64,000 bases of DNA from Desulfotignum sp. (GCA_018399285.1 JAGYOW010000009.1:26001-90000), one strand, 5' to 3'; numbered from the stretch's first letter, positions 44,356 to 53,734 are shown. A program made the numbers and translations. Notes: generated by a model not told the origin, from the sequence alone.

Positions 44356-46185
44356 ATGGATAAAACACTTGCCGGTCTGTCCGGATCACGCCGCAGAAAA
44401 ATTCTGGAACTGATATTTCAGCACAAGGGATACCTGATTGTTGCGGCCCTGTGCATGATCGTGGTGGCGGCTGCCAACGGGTCCATGGCATTTCTGGTCA
44501 AACCCGTGATCGATGATATTTTTGTGGCAAAGGACCGGGACATGCTCATGCTGATTCCGGCCTTGGCCGTGCTGGTGTTTTTTCTCAAAGGCGTGGGCAC
44601 GTTCGGGTCGGAATACCTGATGAACTACATTGGCGAGCGCATTATCCGGTATTTCAGGGAATCACTGTACGACCGGATCACGGATCTGCCCCTGGCCTTT
44701 ATCCACAAGGAAAAAACAGGCGCGCTCATGTCCCGGATCACCAATGATGTCAATATTGTCAAGGGCATGGTTTCCACGGCCGTGGTCAATATATTCCGGG
44801 ACTTTTTTTCCGTGATCGCTTTTTTGTTTGTCATTTTTTACCGGGACTGGCAGCTGGCCTTAGGCGCTTTTGTGGTGCTGCCCCTGGCGTTTTATCCGAT
44901 TCTGATTTTCGGTAGACGGGTCCGAAAGTTTTCCACGGGGACCCAGGAAACCATGGCGGAGTTGAACTCATTTCTGCACGAGACATTTACGGGCAGCAAG
45001 ATCATCAAGATTTTCAATCTCCAGGCGTTTGAGAAACAGCGGTTCAAACAAAAGACCCGGCTTCTGTTTGAACTGGAAATGAAAAAAGTGATTGCCAAGG
45101 CCCTGTCTTCGCCGGTCATGGAGTTTTTAGGGGGCCTGGGCATTGCCTTTATCATCTGGTTCGGGGGCATGCGGGTCATCAACGGCACGTCCACACCCGG
45201 CATCTTTTTTTCTTTTTTAACGGCCGTGATGATGCTGTATGATCCCGTGAAAAAAATTTCCAAGCTCAACAATACCATCCAGGAAGGCGTGGCCGCCGCA
45301 TCCCGGATTTTCGATGTGCTGGAGGAAGACCAGACCATCAAAGAAGCCCCTGATCCGCAGATGCTTTCCGGCCGGGCCCTGGCCGTGGCGTTTGAAGATG
45401 TGTGCTTCAGTTATGGGCCCGATGAAAGCCCGGCCCTTAAACATATCAACCTGACAGCGGCCCCCGGAGAGGTCCTGGCCCTGGTGGGCATGAGCGGGGG
45501 CGGTAAAACCAGTCTGGTGAACCTGATTCCCCGGCTGTATGATGTGACTCAAGGCAAAGTGACCGTGGGCGGCATCGATGTCCGGGAACTGTCCGTTCAG
45601 TCGTTGCGGGACCATATTTCCATTGTGACCCAGGAACCCATTCTGTTTAATGAAACCGTGAAAGACAATATCCGGTACGGCCGCATGGATGCCACGGATC
45701 AACAGATCGAGGCGGCTGCCAGGGCCGCCTATGCCCACGAGTTCATTACGGGATTTCCCAAGGGGTATGACACCCTGATCGGGGAACTGGGTTCCAGGTT
45801 GTCCGGTGGAGAAAAACAGCGCATCTGTATTGCCAGGGCCCTGATCAAGGATGCGCCCGTGCTGATTCTGGATGAAGCCACATCCGCTCTGGATTCCCAG
45901 GCCGAGAAAGTGGTGCAGAAAGCCCTGGAAAATCTGATGAAAGGAAGGACTTCTTTTGTCATTGCCCACCGGCTGTCCACCATTGATTATGCGTCGAAGA
46001 TCGTGCTGCTCAAAGACGGGGCCATTCTGGAACAAGGCACCCGGGATGAACTCATGGCCGGCAAAGGCGCGTTTTATGACCTGGTCATGCTGCAGATGGC
46101 GGCGAAAAACACGGCCGAACACCCGGGAAACGGACCGGCCGGGCCGCTCTGTTTTCCCCGGGAACCTGAAAATAAAAACCAGTGA
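44356..46185 (+). CDS. msbA: Lipid A export ABC transporter MsbA
   Basis: A 609-residue fused ABC exporter: six membrane helices in residues 1-310, then an ATPase domain with Walker A LVGMSGGGKTSLVN near residue 380, the Q-loop VTQEPILF, signature LSGGEKQRICIARAL and Walker B VLILDEATSALD. MsbA flips lipid A-core across the inner membrane. It is divergent from waaA, matching this role. The ATG at 44356 follows ATAAGG and begins at the conserved N-terminus; the longer frame from 44284 overlaps waaA. Confidence 0.92.
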   Translation: MDKTLAGLSGSRRRKILELIFQHKGYLIVAALCMIVVAAANGSMAFLVKPVIDDIFVAKDRDMLMLIPALAVLVFFLKGVGTFGSEYLMNYIGERIIRYFRESLYDRITDLPLAFIHKEKTGALMSRITNDVNIVKGMVSTAVVNIFRDFFSVIAFLFVIFYRDWQLALGAFVVLPLAFYPILIFGRRVRKFSTGTQETMAELNSFLHETFTGSKIIKIFNLQAFEKQRFKQKTRLLFELEMKKVIAKALSSPVMEFLGGLGIAFIIWFGGMRVINGTSTPGIFFSFLTAVMMLYDPVKKISKLNNTIQEGVAAASRIFDVLEEDQTIKEAPDPQMLSGRALAVAFEDVCFSYGPDESPALKHINLTAAPGEVLALVGMSGGGKTSLVNLIPRLYDVTQGKVTVGGIDVRELSVQSLRDHISIVTQEPILFNETVKDNIRYGRMDATDQQIEAAARAAYAHEFITGFPKGYDTLIGELGSRLSGGEKQRICIARALIKDAPVLILDEATSALDSQAEKVVQKALENLMKGRTSFVIAHRLSTIDYASKIVLLKDGAILEQGTRDELMAGKGAFYDLVMLQMAAKNTAEHPGNGPAGPLCFPREPENKNQ

Positions 46186-46202
46186 ATCATAAGGAGAGGG
46201 AT

Positions 46203-46376
46203 ATGGGTATTTCCAAGGAACTGCTGGACATTCTGGTGTGCCCCAAATGCAAAAACCAGATCCGGTTGACAGAAAAACAAGACGGATTGATCTGTGATCA
46301 TTGCGGTCTGTTGTATGAAATCAAAGACGACATCCCCATCATGCTGGTGGAAGAGGCCAAACCGATCAAGCCATGA
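46203..46376 (+). CDS. Trm112-family zinc-ribbon protein
   Basis: A 57-residue protein with CPKC near residue 14 and CDHC near residue 33, the YcaR/Trm112 zinc-ribbon layout with ...DDIPIML at the end. In other species it sits beside kdsB or msbA in LPS operons, as here. AAGGAGAGGG precedes the ATG at 46203. Its role in bacteria is probably as a small partner of methyltransferases or LPS enzymes. The next gene overlaps by 4 bases. Confidence 0.88.
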   Translation: MGISKELLDILVCPKCKNQIRLTEKQDGLICDHCGLLYEIKDDIPIMLVEEAKPIKP

Positions 46377-46915
46377 GTGTGCCCAAAATGCCGGATCCGG
46401 CCAAGCTGGTGATGTCCGTGTTCATGAAGGAAAAACCGCTGTTTGAATCCGTGTTTCCTTTGCTGGAAACCATCGGCGGTCCCGTGGACCTGGTGTCCCG
46501 ATGGCTGGATTTTGATTTTACAAATTATTATCACAAGGAAATGGGGCACCCGCTTTTCCGGCGGATCCTGGCGTTCAAGTCCCTGGTGGATCAGGCGGAT
46601 CTGTCAAAAATCAAACAGGCCACCAATGCCTTGGAGCAGCAGTTTGTCAAAGATCAGCACCGCCGGATCAATATTGATCCGGGCTATCTGCTGCCCTCCC
46701 GGTTTGTGCTGGCCACGGGCAAAGACTATGCCCACCGGATTTATATCGGGGATCGCATGTACGCGGATCTGACCCTGATGTATGTCGGCAAACAGTTTGT
46801 TTCCTTAGACTGGACCTATCCGGACTACCGGTCCAAAGAGATCATTCGTTTTCTGGAACAGGTCCGGGACAAATATCTGCTGGATCTAAAAGCAGCCCAA
46901 AGGAGTCTGTCATGA
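46373..46915 (+). CDS. DUF4416 family protein
   Basis: A 180-residue soluble protein of the DUF4416 family, recognised from the PKMPDPAKLVMSVF start, the DFTNYYHKEMG segment and the LDWTYPDYRSKE end. No catalytic function is known to me. It overlaps both Trm112-like and yicC genes by 4 bases, inside a tightly coupled block. The position suggests a role linked to RNA or envelope housekeeping, but this is only context. Confidence 0.8.
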   Translation: MSVPKMPDPAKLVMSVFMKEKPLFESVFPLLETIGGPVDLVSRWLDFDFTNYYHKEMGHPLFRRILAFKSLVDQADLSKIKQATNALEQQFVKDQHRRINIDPGYLLPSRFVLATGKDYAHRIYIGDRMYADLTLMYVGKQFVSLDWTYPDYRSKEIIRFLEQVRDKYLLDLKAAQRSLS

Positions 46916-47793
46916 TAAAAAGCATGACCGCGTTTGCCAAAGCGGTCCATACAAAGGATCTGATCACGGCCGAAGCAGTGGTCAAATCCTATAATTCCAG
47001 GCACCTGGATTTTGCCGTGTACCTGCCTGAACCCTGCCAGGGGCTGGAAGAGGAAATCAAAAAGATTGCGGCCCGGTATCACCAGCGGGGCCGGATGGAA
47101 ATCCGGGTCGCGATCCAGGATGAAGGCTCCCGGGAGAACGGGTTTGATGTGGATGAAGCAAAGGCATTGAGCTATTTTAAAGCGTTGAAACAGATCACCG
47201 GTCATCTGGGGCTTTCCCGGGAACCGGAACTGGCGGATGTCCTGTCTGCCAGAAATATCATTGTCCCGGCCGTGGAAAATCCGGACCAGGCCCTGCTGGC
47301 CCAGGTGGTGTCTGAAGCCGTGGATCTGGCGGCCCGGGATCTGGACCGGATGCGCCGGGCTGAAGGGGAAAACCTGTACCAGGACCTGATGGCCCGGATC
47401 ACAGAGATTGAAGATCAGATGGATCAGCTAAAATCCCTGTCCGGCGACATCCCCGTGCTGTATAAAAAACGGCTTCAGGAGCGGCTGGCCAGACTCACGG
47501 CAGACCAGGGAGAGATTGATCCCGTCCGCCTGGCCCAGGAAGTGGCCATCCTGGCGGATAAAAGTGACGTGTCCGAGGAAATCGTCCGGATTTCAAGCCA
47601 TATCCATCAGTTCAGAAAAACAATGAATGCGGACAGATCCCAGGGCCAGACCCTGAATTTTCTGATCCAGGAATTCAACCGGGAGTTCAACACCATTGGT
47701 TCCAAAGCCGGTCAGGCGGCGTTGTCTCACATGGTGGTGGATCTGAAATCCAAACTGGAAAAAATCCGGGAACAGGTGCAGAACATTGAGTAA
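46912..47793 (+). CDS. yicC: YicC-family endoribonuclease
   Basis: A 293-residue protein with the YicC N-domain ([11 protein letters not shown] and [13 protein letters not shown]) and the DUF1732 C-domain ending [23 protein letters not shown]. coli YicC was reported to affect RNA turnover as an endoribonuclease. The ATG overlaps the DUF4416 stop. The order yicC-remA-gmk seen here is also found in Firmicutes and other delta-proteobacteria. Confidence 0.92.
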   Translation: MIKSMTAFAKAVHTKDLITAEAVVKSYNSRHLDFAVYLPEPCQGLEEEIKKIAARYHQRGRMEIRVAIQDEGSRENGFDVDEAKALSYFKALKQITGHLGLSREPELADVLSARNIIVPAVENPDQALLAQVVSEAVDLAARDLDRMRRAEGENLYQDLMARITEIEDQMDQLKSLSGDIPVLYKKRLQERLARLTADQGEIDPVRLAQEVAILADKSDVSEEIVRISSHIHQFRKTMNADRSQGQTLNFLIQEFNREFNTIGSKAGQAALSHMVVDLKSKLEKIREQVQNIE

Positions 47794-47839
47794 TATTAAA
47801 AAAAAGAAACCTGTCGCGGCCGAACGCACAGGAACAAGT

Positions 47840-48112
47840 ATGGAACAGGTCGTGCTGAATATCGGTTTCGGCAATACCGTGGTGGCGGACCGGGTGGTGA
47901 CGATTCTCACCCCGAATTCCAGTCCCATGAAACGCCTCAAGGATGAGGCCAAAGATGACCGCCGTCTCATCGATGCCACCCATGGCAGAAAAACCCGGGC
48001 CATTATCATCACGGACAGCAATCATGTGATTTTATCGGCCATTCAGGCAGAAACCCTGTCCTCCCGGTTTGAAACCTTGATCCGGAACCCGGAACAGGCC
48101 CAGGAAAAATGA
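47840..48112 (+). CDS. remA: RemA/YlzA family regulator (DUF370)
   Basis: A 90-residue protein with the RemA core [16 protein letters not shown] and [19 protein letters not shown]. In Bacillus RemA is a DNA-binding regulator of biofilm matrix genes that forms rings. The ATG at 47840 (AGGA site) fits the family N-terminus better than the TTG at 47786, which overlaps yicC. The stop overlaps the gmk start. Confidence 0.88.
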   Translation: MEQVVLNIGFGNTVVADRVVTILTPNSSPMKRLKDEAKDDRRLIDATHGRKTRAIIITDSNHVILSAIQAETLSSRFETLIRNPEQAQEK

Positions 48113-48711
48113 TTATGAAAAAAAACGGCCAATTGTTTGTGATTTCCGCGCCTTCCGGGGCCGGTAAAACCACGTTAATTCAACAGGTCATGGTCCGGTT
48201 TCCCCAGGTGTCGTATTCGGTGTCTCACACCACGCGCCCGCCCAGGCCCGGAGAGATCGACGGCAAAGATTATTTTTTTGTCACAGAACAGACTTTCACC
48301 CGGATGATCCAGGCAGGAGAATGGCTGGAATGGGCCCGGGTTCATGCGCATTACTACGGCACTTCCCGGCCGTTTGTGGAAAAACAGCTGGCAGCCGGGA
48401 GCAGTCTGCTTCTGGATATCGATGTCCAGGGGGCCCGGCAGATCATGGATGCCGGCCTGGATCCGGTCACGATCTTTATTTTGCCTCCTTCCATTGAGGA
48501 GCTGCGCCAACGGCTGGAAAAAAGGGGCACGGACAGTGCGCAAACCATTGCCCTGCGTCTGGAAAACGCCAAAAAGGAAATCGCGTTGACCCATCTTTAC
48601 CAGTATGTGGTGAAGAATGATGATCTGACAACGGCGGCGGATCAATTGTGTGCCATTTTTGACCAGGCGATCACGTCTGCCGGAAACAAGCGGAGATCCA
48701 GCGATGTCTGA
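48109..48711 (+). CDS. gmk: Guanylate kinase
   Basis: A 200-residue kinase with the P-loop [14 protein letters not shown], then [21 protein letters not shown] for GMP binding and [13 protein letters not shown]. It makes GDP from GMP and ATP. The start overlaps the remA stop by 4 bases; an ATG two codons later is an alternative. It overlaps rlmB by 8 bases. Confidence 0.93.
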   Translation: MIMKKNGQLFVISAPSGAGKTTLIQQVMVRFPQVSYSVSHTTRPPRPGEIDGKDYFFVTEQTFTRMIQAGEWLEWARVHAHYYGTSRPFVEKQLAAGSSLLLDIDVQGARQIMDAGLDPVTIFILPPSIEELRQRLEKRGTDSAQTIALRLENAKKEIALTHLYQYVVKNDDLTTAADQLCAIFDQAITSAGNKRRSSDV

Positions 48712-49456
48712 GCCGGGCATGGAAATCCTTTTCGGGTTTCACAGCGTGGTTGAAGCCCTGAAAGCCGGGCGCCGTCGGTTTGAGGTCCTGTATCTGTTCA
48801 AGAAACTGTCGGGCCGGCGCAAAGACATTGTCATGTCTGCGGCAAAAACAGCCGGTATTCCCGTGTCCTTCATCGATACCCGGCAGCTGGATGCGCTTGC
48901 CCGGGGCGGGGTTCACCAGGGAATTGCGGCCCGGGCCACCCCGTTTCCCGTATTTCGTGAGCCGGAGCTCATGGCACAGATTGCCCAAAGGCAGTCTCCG
49001 TTTCACGCATTGATTCTGGATCAGATTGAAGACCCCCAGAATGTGGGAGCACTGATCCGCACGGCCCTGTGCACGGGAATCGATTATATCGTGATTCCCA
49101 AAGACCGGTCCGCACTGCCCGGTCCCGGGGTTTCCCGGGCCTCGGCCGGTGCCATGGAGCATGCATCCATTTTTGTGGTCACCAATACGGCGTCAACCAT
49201 CCGGACCCTTAAAACACACAACGCGTGGGTGGCCGGCCTGGATGCCGCAGGCAGCACGTTGCTGCACCAGGCGGATCTGACGGGAAACCGGGTCCTGGTG
49301 GTGGGAGGGGAACACAAAGGGGTTCGTCCGGGTGTGCTCAAAGTGTGCGATTTTGTCATTTCCATTCCCATCAAAAGTCCGGTCACCTCTTTGAATGCCT
49401 CAGTGGCCGGGGCCATGGCCATGTACGAGGCCCTGCGCCAGAAAATTGTCAATTAA
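48704..49456 (+). CDS. rlmB: 23S rRNA (guanosine-2'-O-)-methyltransferase RlmB / TrmH family
   Basis: A 250-residue SpoU methyltransferase. The N-terminal substrate-binding domain begins GMEILFGFHSVVEAL; the knot domain has motif 1 ILDQIEDPQNVGALIRTA, motif 2 SRASAGAMEH and motif 3 LNASVAGAMAMYE. RlmB methylates G2251 of 23S rRNA, though other SpoU targets are possible. The ATG at 48704 overlaps gmk. Confidence 0.9.
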   Translation: MSEPGMEILFGFHSVVEALKAGRRRFEVLYLFKKLSGRRKDIVMSAAKTAGIPVSFIDTRQLDALARGGVHQGIAARATPFPVFREPELMAQIAQRQSPFHALILDQIEDPQNVGALIRTALCTGIDYIVIPKDRSALPGPGVSRASAGAMEHASIFVVTNTASTIRTLKTHNAWVAGLDAAGSTLLHQADLTGNRVLVVGGEHKGVRPGVLKVCDFVISIPIKSPVTSLNASVAGAMAMYEALRQKIVN

Positions 49457-49480
49457 ATTTAAGGAATAACTCAAATTATC

Positions 49481-50707
49481 ATGCAGCAACGGATTTCAAT
49501 TACTTTAAACGGAACATGGCAGGTGCCGGATTATCCGGCAGTGGCCTGTATAAAAGGCGACGGCATTGGATCCGACATCTGGCCCAATGCCCGAATCGTG
49601 CTGGATGCGGCCGTCAATGCCGTATTCGGAGATGACAAAAAAATTGACTGGGTCCCGGTGCCGGCCGGCGCATCCAGTTTCAAACAAACCGGACACTGGC
49701 TTCCGGATCAGACGCTTGAAACCATCCGGAATTTGAAAGTCGCCATCAAAGGCCCTTTGGCCACGCCCGTGGGTAAAGGCATCCGAAGCCTGAACGTCCG
49801 GTTGCGAAAAGAACTGGACCTGTATGCCTGTATCCGGCCGGTCAAGTATTATCCCCCCGTGCCCAGTCCGGTGAAACACCCGGAAAAAGTGGATATGGTG
49901 GTGTTTCGGGAAAACACGGAAGATGTGTATGCCGGCATGGAATGGGAAGCCGGCACCCCGGAGTGCCAACAGTTGATGCATATGCTCAAAACCCGTCTGA
50001 ACTGCCATCTGCCGGAATCAAGCGCTTTGGGACTCAAGCCCATGTCCCCGGAAAACACCCGGCGCCTGGTGAAAAAAGCGTGTGAATATGCATTGGAAAA
50101 CAACCGCAAAAGTGTGACCCTGATGCACAAGGGCAATATCATGAAATTCACGGAAGGCGGGTTTCGCAAATGGGGGTATGAAGCGGCATTTGACTGTTTC
50201 GGGGACCGGATGATCACGGAGGAGGTGCTGTACACCAGATATGAAGGCGTGGTGCCGGACGGGCATGTTCTGATCAGAGACCGGATCGCGGACATGGTGT
50301 TTGCCGATGTGTTGCTCAAGCCCGAACAGTATGATATCATTGCCTGTCCCAATCTGAACGGCGATTATATTTCCGATGCCCTGGCCGCCCAGGTGGGCGG
50401 GCTGGGAATGGCCCCGGGTGCCAATATCGGCGACACCTGCGCCGTGTTTGAGGCCACCCACGGCACGGCCCCGGACATTGCCGGCAAAGATGCGGCCAAT
50501 CCCTGTTCCTTAATGCTGTCCGGGGCCATGATGCTGGATCATCTGGGGTGGCACGCGGCCGGAGATGCCGTGCGCCGGGCCGTGGGCCGGGCCCTGGCAG
50601 GAGGACAGGTCACATCGGATCTGGCAGATCAGATCCCGGGGGCAAAGGCGGTATCATGTTCCGGATTTTCACAGATCGTTATGGAAAACCTGTTTGTGAC
50701 AGCCTGA
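49481..50707 (+). CDS. icd: Isocitrate dehydrogenase, NADP type
   Basis: A 408-residue isocitrate dehydrogenase. The start KGDGIGSDIWPNA, the substrate loop SLNVRLRKELDLYACIRP (with the Ser phosphorylated in E. coli), FRENTEDVYAGMEW, the Lys/Asp region MHKGNIMKFTEGGFRKWG and GDYISDALAAQVGGLG are all present. It oxidises isocitrate to 2-oxoglutarate; complete-oxidising sulfate reducers use it in the citric acid cycle. Its 3' end overlaps comF by 52 bases. Confidence 0.93.
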   Translation: MQQRISITLNGTWQVPDYPAVACIKGDGIGSDIWPNARIVLDAAVNAVFGDDKKIDWVPVPAGASSFKQTGHWLPDQTLETIRNLKVAIKGPLATPVGKGIRSLNVRLRKELDLYACIRPVKYYPPVPSPVKHPEKVDMVVFRENTEDVYAGMEWEAGTPECQQLMHMLKTRLNCHLPESSALGLKPMSPENTRRLVKKACEYALENNRKSVTLMHKGNIMKFTEGGFRKWGYEAAFDCFGDRMITEEVLYTRYEGVVPDGHVLIRDRIADMVFADVLLKPEQYDIIACPNLNGDYISDALAAQVGGLGMAPGANIGDTCAVFEATHGTAPDIAGKDAANPCSLMLSGAMMLDHLGWHAAGDAVRRAVGRALAGGQVTSDLADQIPGAKAVSCSGFSQIVMENLFVTA

Positions 50708-51462
50708 AAAAAACCGTTCAAAGGGTTGGGGCACTGGTGTTTCCGGACATGTGCCTCAACTGCCGGGCATTGCTGCCCGTTTCGAAGGAACCTGATTTTT
50801 CAGAGCCGGCTTTTTTCTGTGCAGAGTGTCGCGCCAGAGGACTTCCAGCATTCGAGCCCCCTTATTGCCGGATATGCGGCCATATGTTTGACACGGGAGA
50901 CACCCATGTTTGTGAAACCTGCCTCACGGACCCGCCCGTGGTTCACCGGGTCCGGGCGGCCCTGGCCTACCAGGGACTGGTGCCTGAGATCGTTCCTTTG
51001 TTCAAATACCACGCCCGGCTGTCGTTGACCCCGTTTTTTGATTCCCTGATGTTCAATGCATTGGATCGACATTTCAGGGACACGGAAATCCACTGGATTG
51101 TGCCCGTGCCCCTGCACCCGAAAAAACTGCGGCAAAGAGGATTCAACCAGTCATTGCTGCTGGTGCGCCGGCTTTATGACACATATGAGCGACATTATGG
51201 CGCGCGTCCGGGGTGGCAGGTGGATGCCTCCGTATTGAAACGGGTCCGGTACACCCATTCTCAAACCGGGCTGGACATTGCCGCACGGAAAAACAATTTA
51301 AAGAACGCGTTTCAGGTCCCGGACCCGGCCCGGGTGAAAAATGCCGGCATTTTACTGGTGGATGATGTGTACACCACCGGGGCCACAAGCAATGAAGCGG
51401 CCCGGGCTCTGCTGGCTGCCGGCGCAGCCCGGGTGGATGTCCTGGTGCTGGCCCGGGCCTGA
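50656..51462 (+). CDS. comF: ComF-family phosphoribosyltransferase-like protein
   Basis: A 268-residue protein with an N-terminal Cys-rich double zinc finger (CLNC, CAEC, CRIC, CETC) and a C-terminal PRTase-type domain with LLVDDVYTTGATSNEA. ComF/GntX proteins take part in DNA uptake or DNA handling. The ATG at 50656 lies inside the icd 3' end; the longer frame is only icd shadow. Confidence 0.88.
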   Translation: MFRIFTDRYGKPVCDSLKKTVQRVGALVFPDMCLNCRALLPVSKEPDFSEPAFFCAECRARGLPAFEPPYCRICGHMFDTGDTHVCETCLTDPPVVHRVRAALAYQGLVPEIVPLFKYHARLSLTPFFDSLMFNALDRHFRDTEIHWIVPVPLHPKKLRQRGFNQSLLLVRRLYDTYERHYGARPGWQVDASVLKRVRYTHSQTGLDIAARKNNLKNAFQVPDPARVKNAGILLVDDVYTTGATSNEAARALLAAGAARVDVLVLARA

Positions 51463-51513
51463 TCCGGACGGATAAATTTATTTTTTTGTAATTTTGTGAC
51501 ACAGGAGGAAAAT

Positions 51514-52080
51514 ATGCAGCGCTGTGACTGGTGTCTGAAAGATCCGATATATATCAAGTACCATGACACGGAATGGGGCGTGCCCGTGCATGATGACAAC
51601 AAGATCTTTGAATTTCTGATCCTGGAAGGGGCCCAGGCCGGGCTGTCCTGGCTGACCATTCTCAAGCGAAGGCAAGGATACCGCAAAGCGTTTGCCGATT
51701 TCGATCCGGCCAAAGTGGCCCGGTTCACGCCGGAACGGATCGCAGACCTGCTTCAGAACAAGGCCATCATCCGCAACAAGCTCAAGGTGGCATCCGCAGT
51801 GAGCAATGCCCGGGTGTTTTTGGACATCCAGACCAAGTTCGGGTCTTTTGACCAGTATGCCTGGCAGTTTGTGGACGGCCGGCCAAAGGTCAATACCTAT
51901 ACTTCAGTGGACCAGATACCGGCCACCTCCAAAGAATCGGACGCGTTTTCCAAAGACCTGAAACAGCGGGGGTTCAAGTTTGTGGGCTCCACCATCATCT
52001 ATGCCCATATGCAGGCCACGGGCATGGTGAACGATCATCTGGTGTCGTGTTTCCGGCATCAGGAGGTGAAAAAGCTTTGA
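51514..52080 (+). CDS. tag: DNA-3-methyladenine glycosylase I
   Basis: A 188-residue Tag enzyme with the N-terminal CDWCLKDPIYIKYHDTEWG, ILEGAQAGLSWLTILKRR and the zinc-site end with His and Cys (YAHMQATGMVNDHLVSCFRH). It removes 3-methyladenine from DNA. AGGAGG precedes the ATG at 51514. Confidence 0.92.
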   Translation: MQRCDWCLKDPIYIKYHDTEWGVPVHDDNKIFEFLILEGAQAGLSWLTILKRRQGYRKAFADFDPAKVARFTPERIADLLQNKAIIRNKLKVASAVSNARVFLDIQTKFGSFDQYAWQFVDGRPKVNTYTSVDQIPATSKESDAFSKDLKQRGFKFVGSTIIYAHMQATGMVNDHLVSCFRHQEVKKL

Positions 52081-52129
52081 CAATGCGTACGTCATGGCGT
52101 ACCATATTCAAAAAGTCGAGGAGGTTCAA

Positions 52130-52372
52130 ATGACAATATTATCTGCAACAGAAGCACGTTCAAATCTTTACAGGCTCATTGATCAAACATCATCCTCTCA
52201 TGAGCCTATCATTATTACAGGCAAAAGAGGAAATGCGGTTCTTCTCTCGGAAGAAGACTGGAAATCAATTCAGGAAACTCTGTTTCTTTTGAGCATTCCA
52301 GGTATGCGTGACTCGATCAGGGAAGGCCTTGCAGCGCCTATAGACGATTGTCAAGAGGAACTTGACTGGTGA
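52130..52372 (+). CDS. Phd/YefM-type antitoxin
   Basis: An 80-residue antitoxin with the Phd/YefM DNA-binding start (MTILSATEARSNLYRLIDQ), EPIIITGKRGNAVLLSEEDW and a C-terminal toxin-binding tail. GAGGAGG lies before the ATG. Its stop overlaps the GTG start of a toxin gene, the normal order for this class. The partner toxin is cut short, so the antitoxin is left without a full target here. Confidence 0.88.
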   Translation: MTILSATEARSNLYRLIDQTSSSHEPIIITGKRGNAVLLSEEDWKSIQETLFLLSIPGMRDSIREGLAAPIDDCQEELDW

Positions 52373-52452
52373 GCTGGAAGGTGGTGTTTACCAAACAAGC
52401 TCAGAAGGATGCTAAAAAAATTTCCTCATCCGGACTGAAATCAGAGGAATAA
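52369..52452 (+). pseudogene. Truncated YoeB/RelE-type toxin remnant
   Basis: The GTG at 52369 begins SWKVVFTKQAQKDAKKIS, the N-terminus of YoeB/Txe mRNA-interferase toxins, but a TAA ends it after 27 codons where the family has about 85. The rest of the toxin, including the catalytic C-terminal His, is absent; a different gene fragment begins 4 bases later. So the toxin is inactive. Confidence 0.75.
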
Positions 52453-52456
52453 AATT

Positions 52457-52627
52457 GTGAATCAATTTGCAAACTTAAAACTTGTCCAGTGGAGGCAGTT
52501 TGGATCTGTAGATATTGACTTATTAGGACAGTCCGCTGTTTTAACAGGTGCGAAGATGACATGTCTTTTGTGCCTGGTACGGAAATCATGGAACTTGCCA
52601 TATGACAAAAATTCCGAGTGTCGTTGA
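52457..52627 (+). pseudogene. N-terminal fragment of an AAA-type ATPase
   Basis: A 56-codon frame from a GTG reads NLKLVQWRQFGSVDIDL and then AVLTGA, which is how RecF/OLD-like AAA ATPases begin just before their Walker A loop. The loop itself (GxxGxGKT) is missing and the frame runs into unrelated sequence and a stop. The following 177 bases (52628-52804) hold no gene; a short FVRQSSERQWHAFGKSA frame near 52728 may be another piece of it. Looks like a deletion scar. Confidence 0.55.
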
Positions 52628-52804
52628 TCACAGCCCACAACCCTGTTAAACGGTCTACTTTGTCGCATATTTTAAAGCAGGCCCGGATGGATGTCGACCG
52701 GTTCCTGAGTTTGATGTAGGAAAAATTACATTTGTTCGGCAGTCCTCTGAACGCCAATGGCATGCCTTTGGAAAATCAGCGATTGATTTATATCTATAAA
52801 GGAC

Positions 52805-53467
52805 TCAGCCCAGAAGGTCCGCTTTGACCTTATCCAGTCCCATGCGCTCGATCATACGGCCCATGCGTTCGCGCTTGGAGTGCTCCTTGTAATAGTCAAT
52901 GATCCGGGTCACCATGTCCAGGGCCTTTTCCCGGGACAGGTCCTCCACCAGAAGATCCGCCAGCCTGGGCAGTGCCGATCCGTTCCCCCCGATCATCACG
53001 GCCCACCCCTTGGGGGTGCCGTACAGGGAGATATCCTTGATGCAGTTTTCCGCGCACTGGATCTTGCAGCCGGAAACCCCCATCTTCATCTTGCTGGGCA
53101 GGACCATGCCGTGGTAGCGCCGGTCGAGTTCCATGCCCATCTCCAGGCTGTCCTGCTTGGCCAGGCGGCAGTACTGGATGCCCGGGCAGACCTTGATGCT
53201 CCGCACGCACAGCCCCACGGCATGGCCGGGATCCATGCCCAGGTCCTCCCAGACCCCGTCCACCTGGTCCTCCTTGAGCCCGATGATGGCAATCCGTGCC
53301 GCACTGGTGATCTTGAGTGCCGACACCTGATATTTATCCGCCACATCGGCCAGGGTTCTCAGCTGGTCCGGTTTCACCACTCCGCAGGGCACATGGGGGG
53401 CAATGGCATAGGTGATATCGTCTTTTCCGCGCTGGCGGATGACGCCTTTTTCTCCGTCTTTGAGCAT
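52805..53467 (-). CDS. Low-molecular-weight assimilatory-type sulfite reductase (siroheme/4Fe-4S)
   Basis: A 220-residue protein matching the small single-subunit sulfite reductase of sulfate reducers. The siroheme/cluster-binding Cys set is C-x5-C in VCPGIQYCR and C-x3-C in GVSGCKIQCAENC; the one-copy ferrodoxin-like half domain precedes it (SALKITSAARIAIIGLK). It reduces sulfite to sulfide, or a related oxyanion. The ATG at 53467 follows AAAGGAG. A 16-base tandem direct repeat lies 47 bases upstream. Confidence 0.75.
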   Translation of the reverse strand: MLKDGEKGVIRQRGKDDITYAIAPHVPCGVVKPDQLRTLADVADKYQVSALKITSAARIAIIGLKEDQVDGVWEDLGMDPGHAVGLCVRSIKVCPGIQYCRLAKQDSLEMGMELDRRYHGMVLPSKMKMGVSGCKIQCAENCIKDISLYGTPKGWAVMIGGNGSALPRLADLLVEDLSREKALDMVTRIIDYYKEHSKRERMGRMIERMGLDKVKADLLG

Positions 53468-53513
53468 ATTTGACTCCTTTGTGTGACGTCTGATCCTTAA
53501 AAGGACCCCCGCC

Positions 53514-53545
53514 TTAATATGTACCGTCATTAATATGTAGCGTCA
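53514..53545. promoter_or_regulatory. Tandem 16-base direct repeat upstream of sulfite reductase
   Basis: TTAATATGTACCGTCA (53514-53529) is directly followed by TTAATATGTAGCGTCA (53530-53545), differing at one base. It sits 47 bases upstream of the sulfite reductase start, a fitting place for a regulator-binding site. The rest of the gap to 53734 is GC-rich palindrome-prone DNA and a short AT-rich stretch without a clear gene. Confidence 0.55.
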
Positions 53546-53734
53546 TTTTTAATATTGTGGTCCAAAAATGTCAATGACCCCTGCCACAATCGCCCCACAC
53601 GGCCGGGATCCGGCCTTGCCCGGCCGCACTTGCCCTGGGCCGGATCATGGTGTATCTTTGGCGGCAGGGAATATGATATTGAAAAAATAAAGGAACGCAA
53701 AAATCATCAAAACAAATGAAACACAGGAGGTTGT

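Noticed and set aside
45217..46122. 301-codon minus-strand frame opposite msbA
   Set aside because: Antisense shadow of the ATPase domain.
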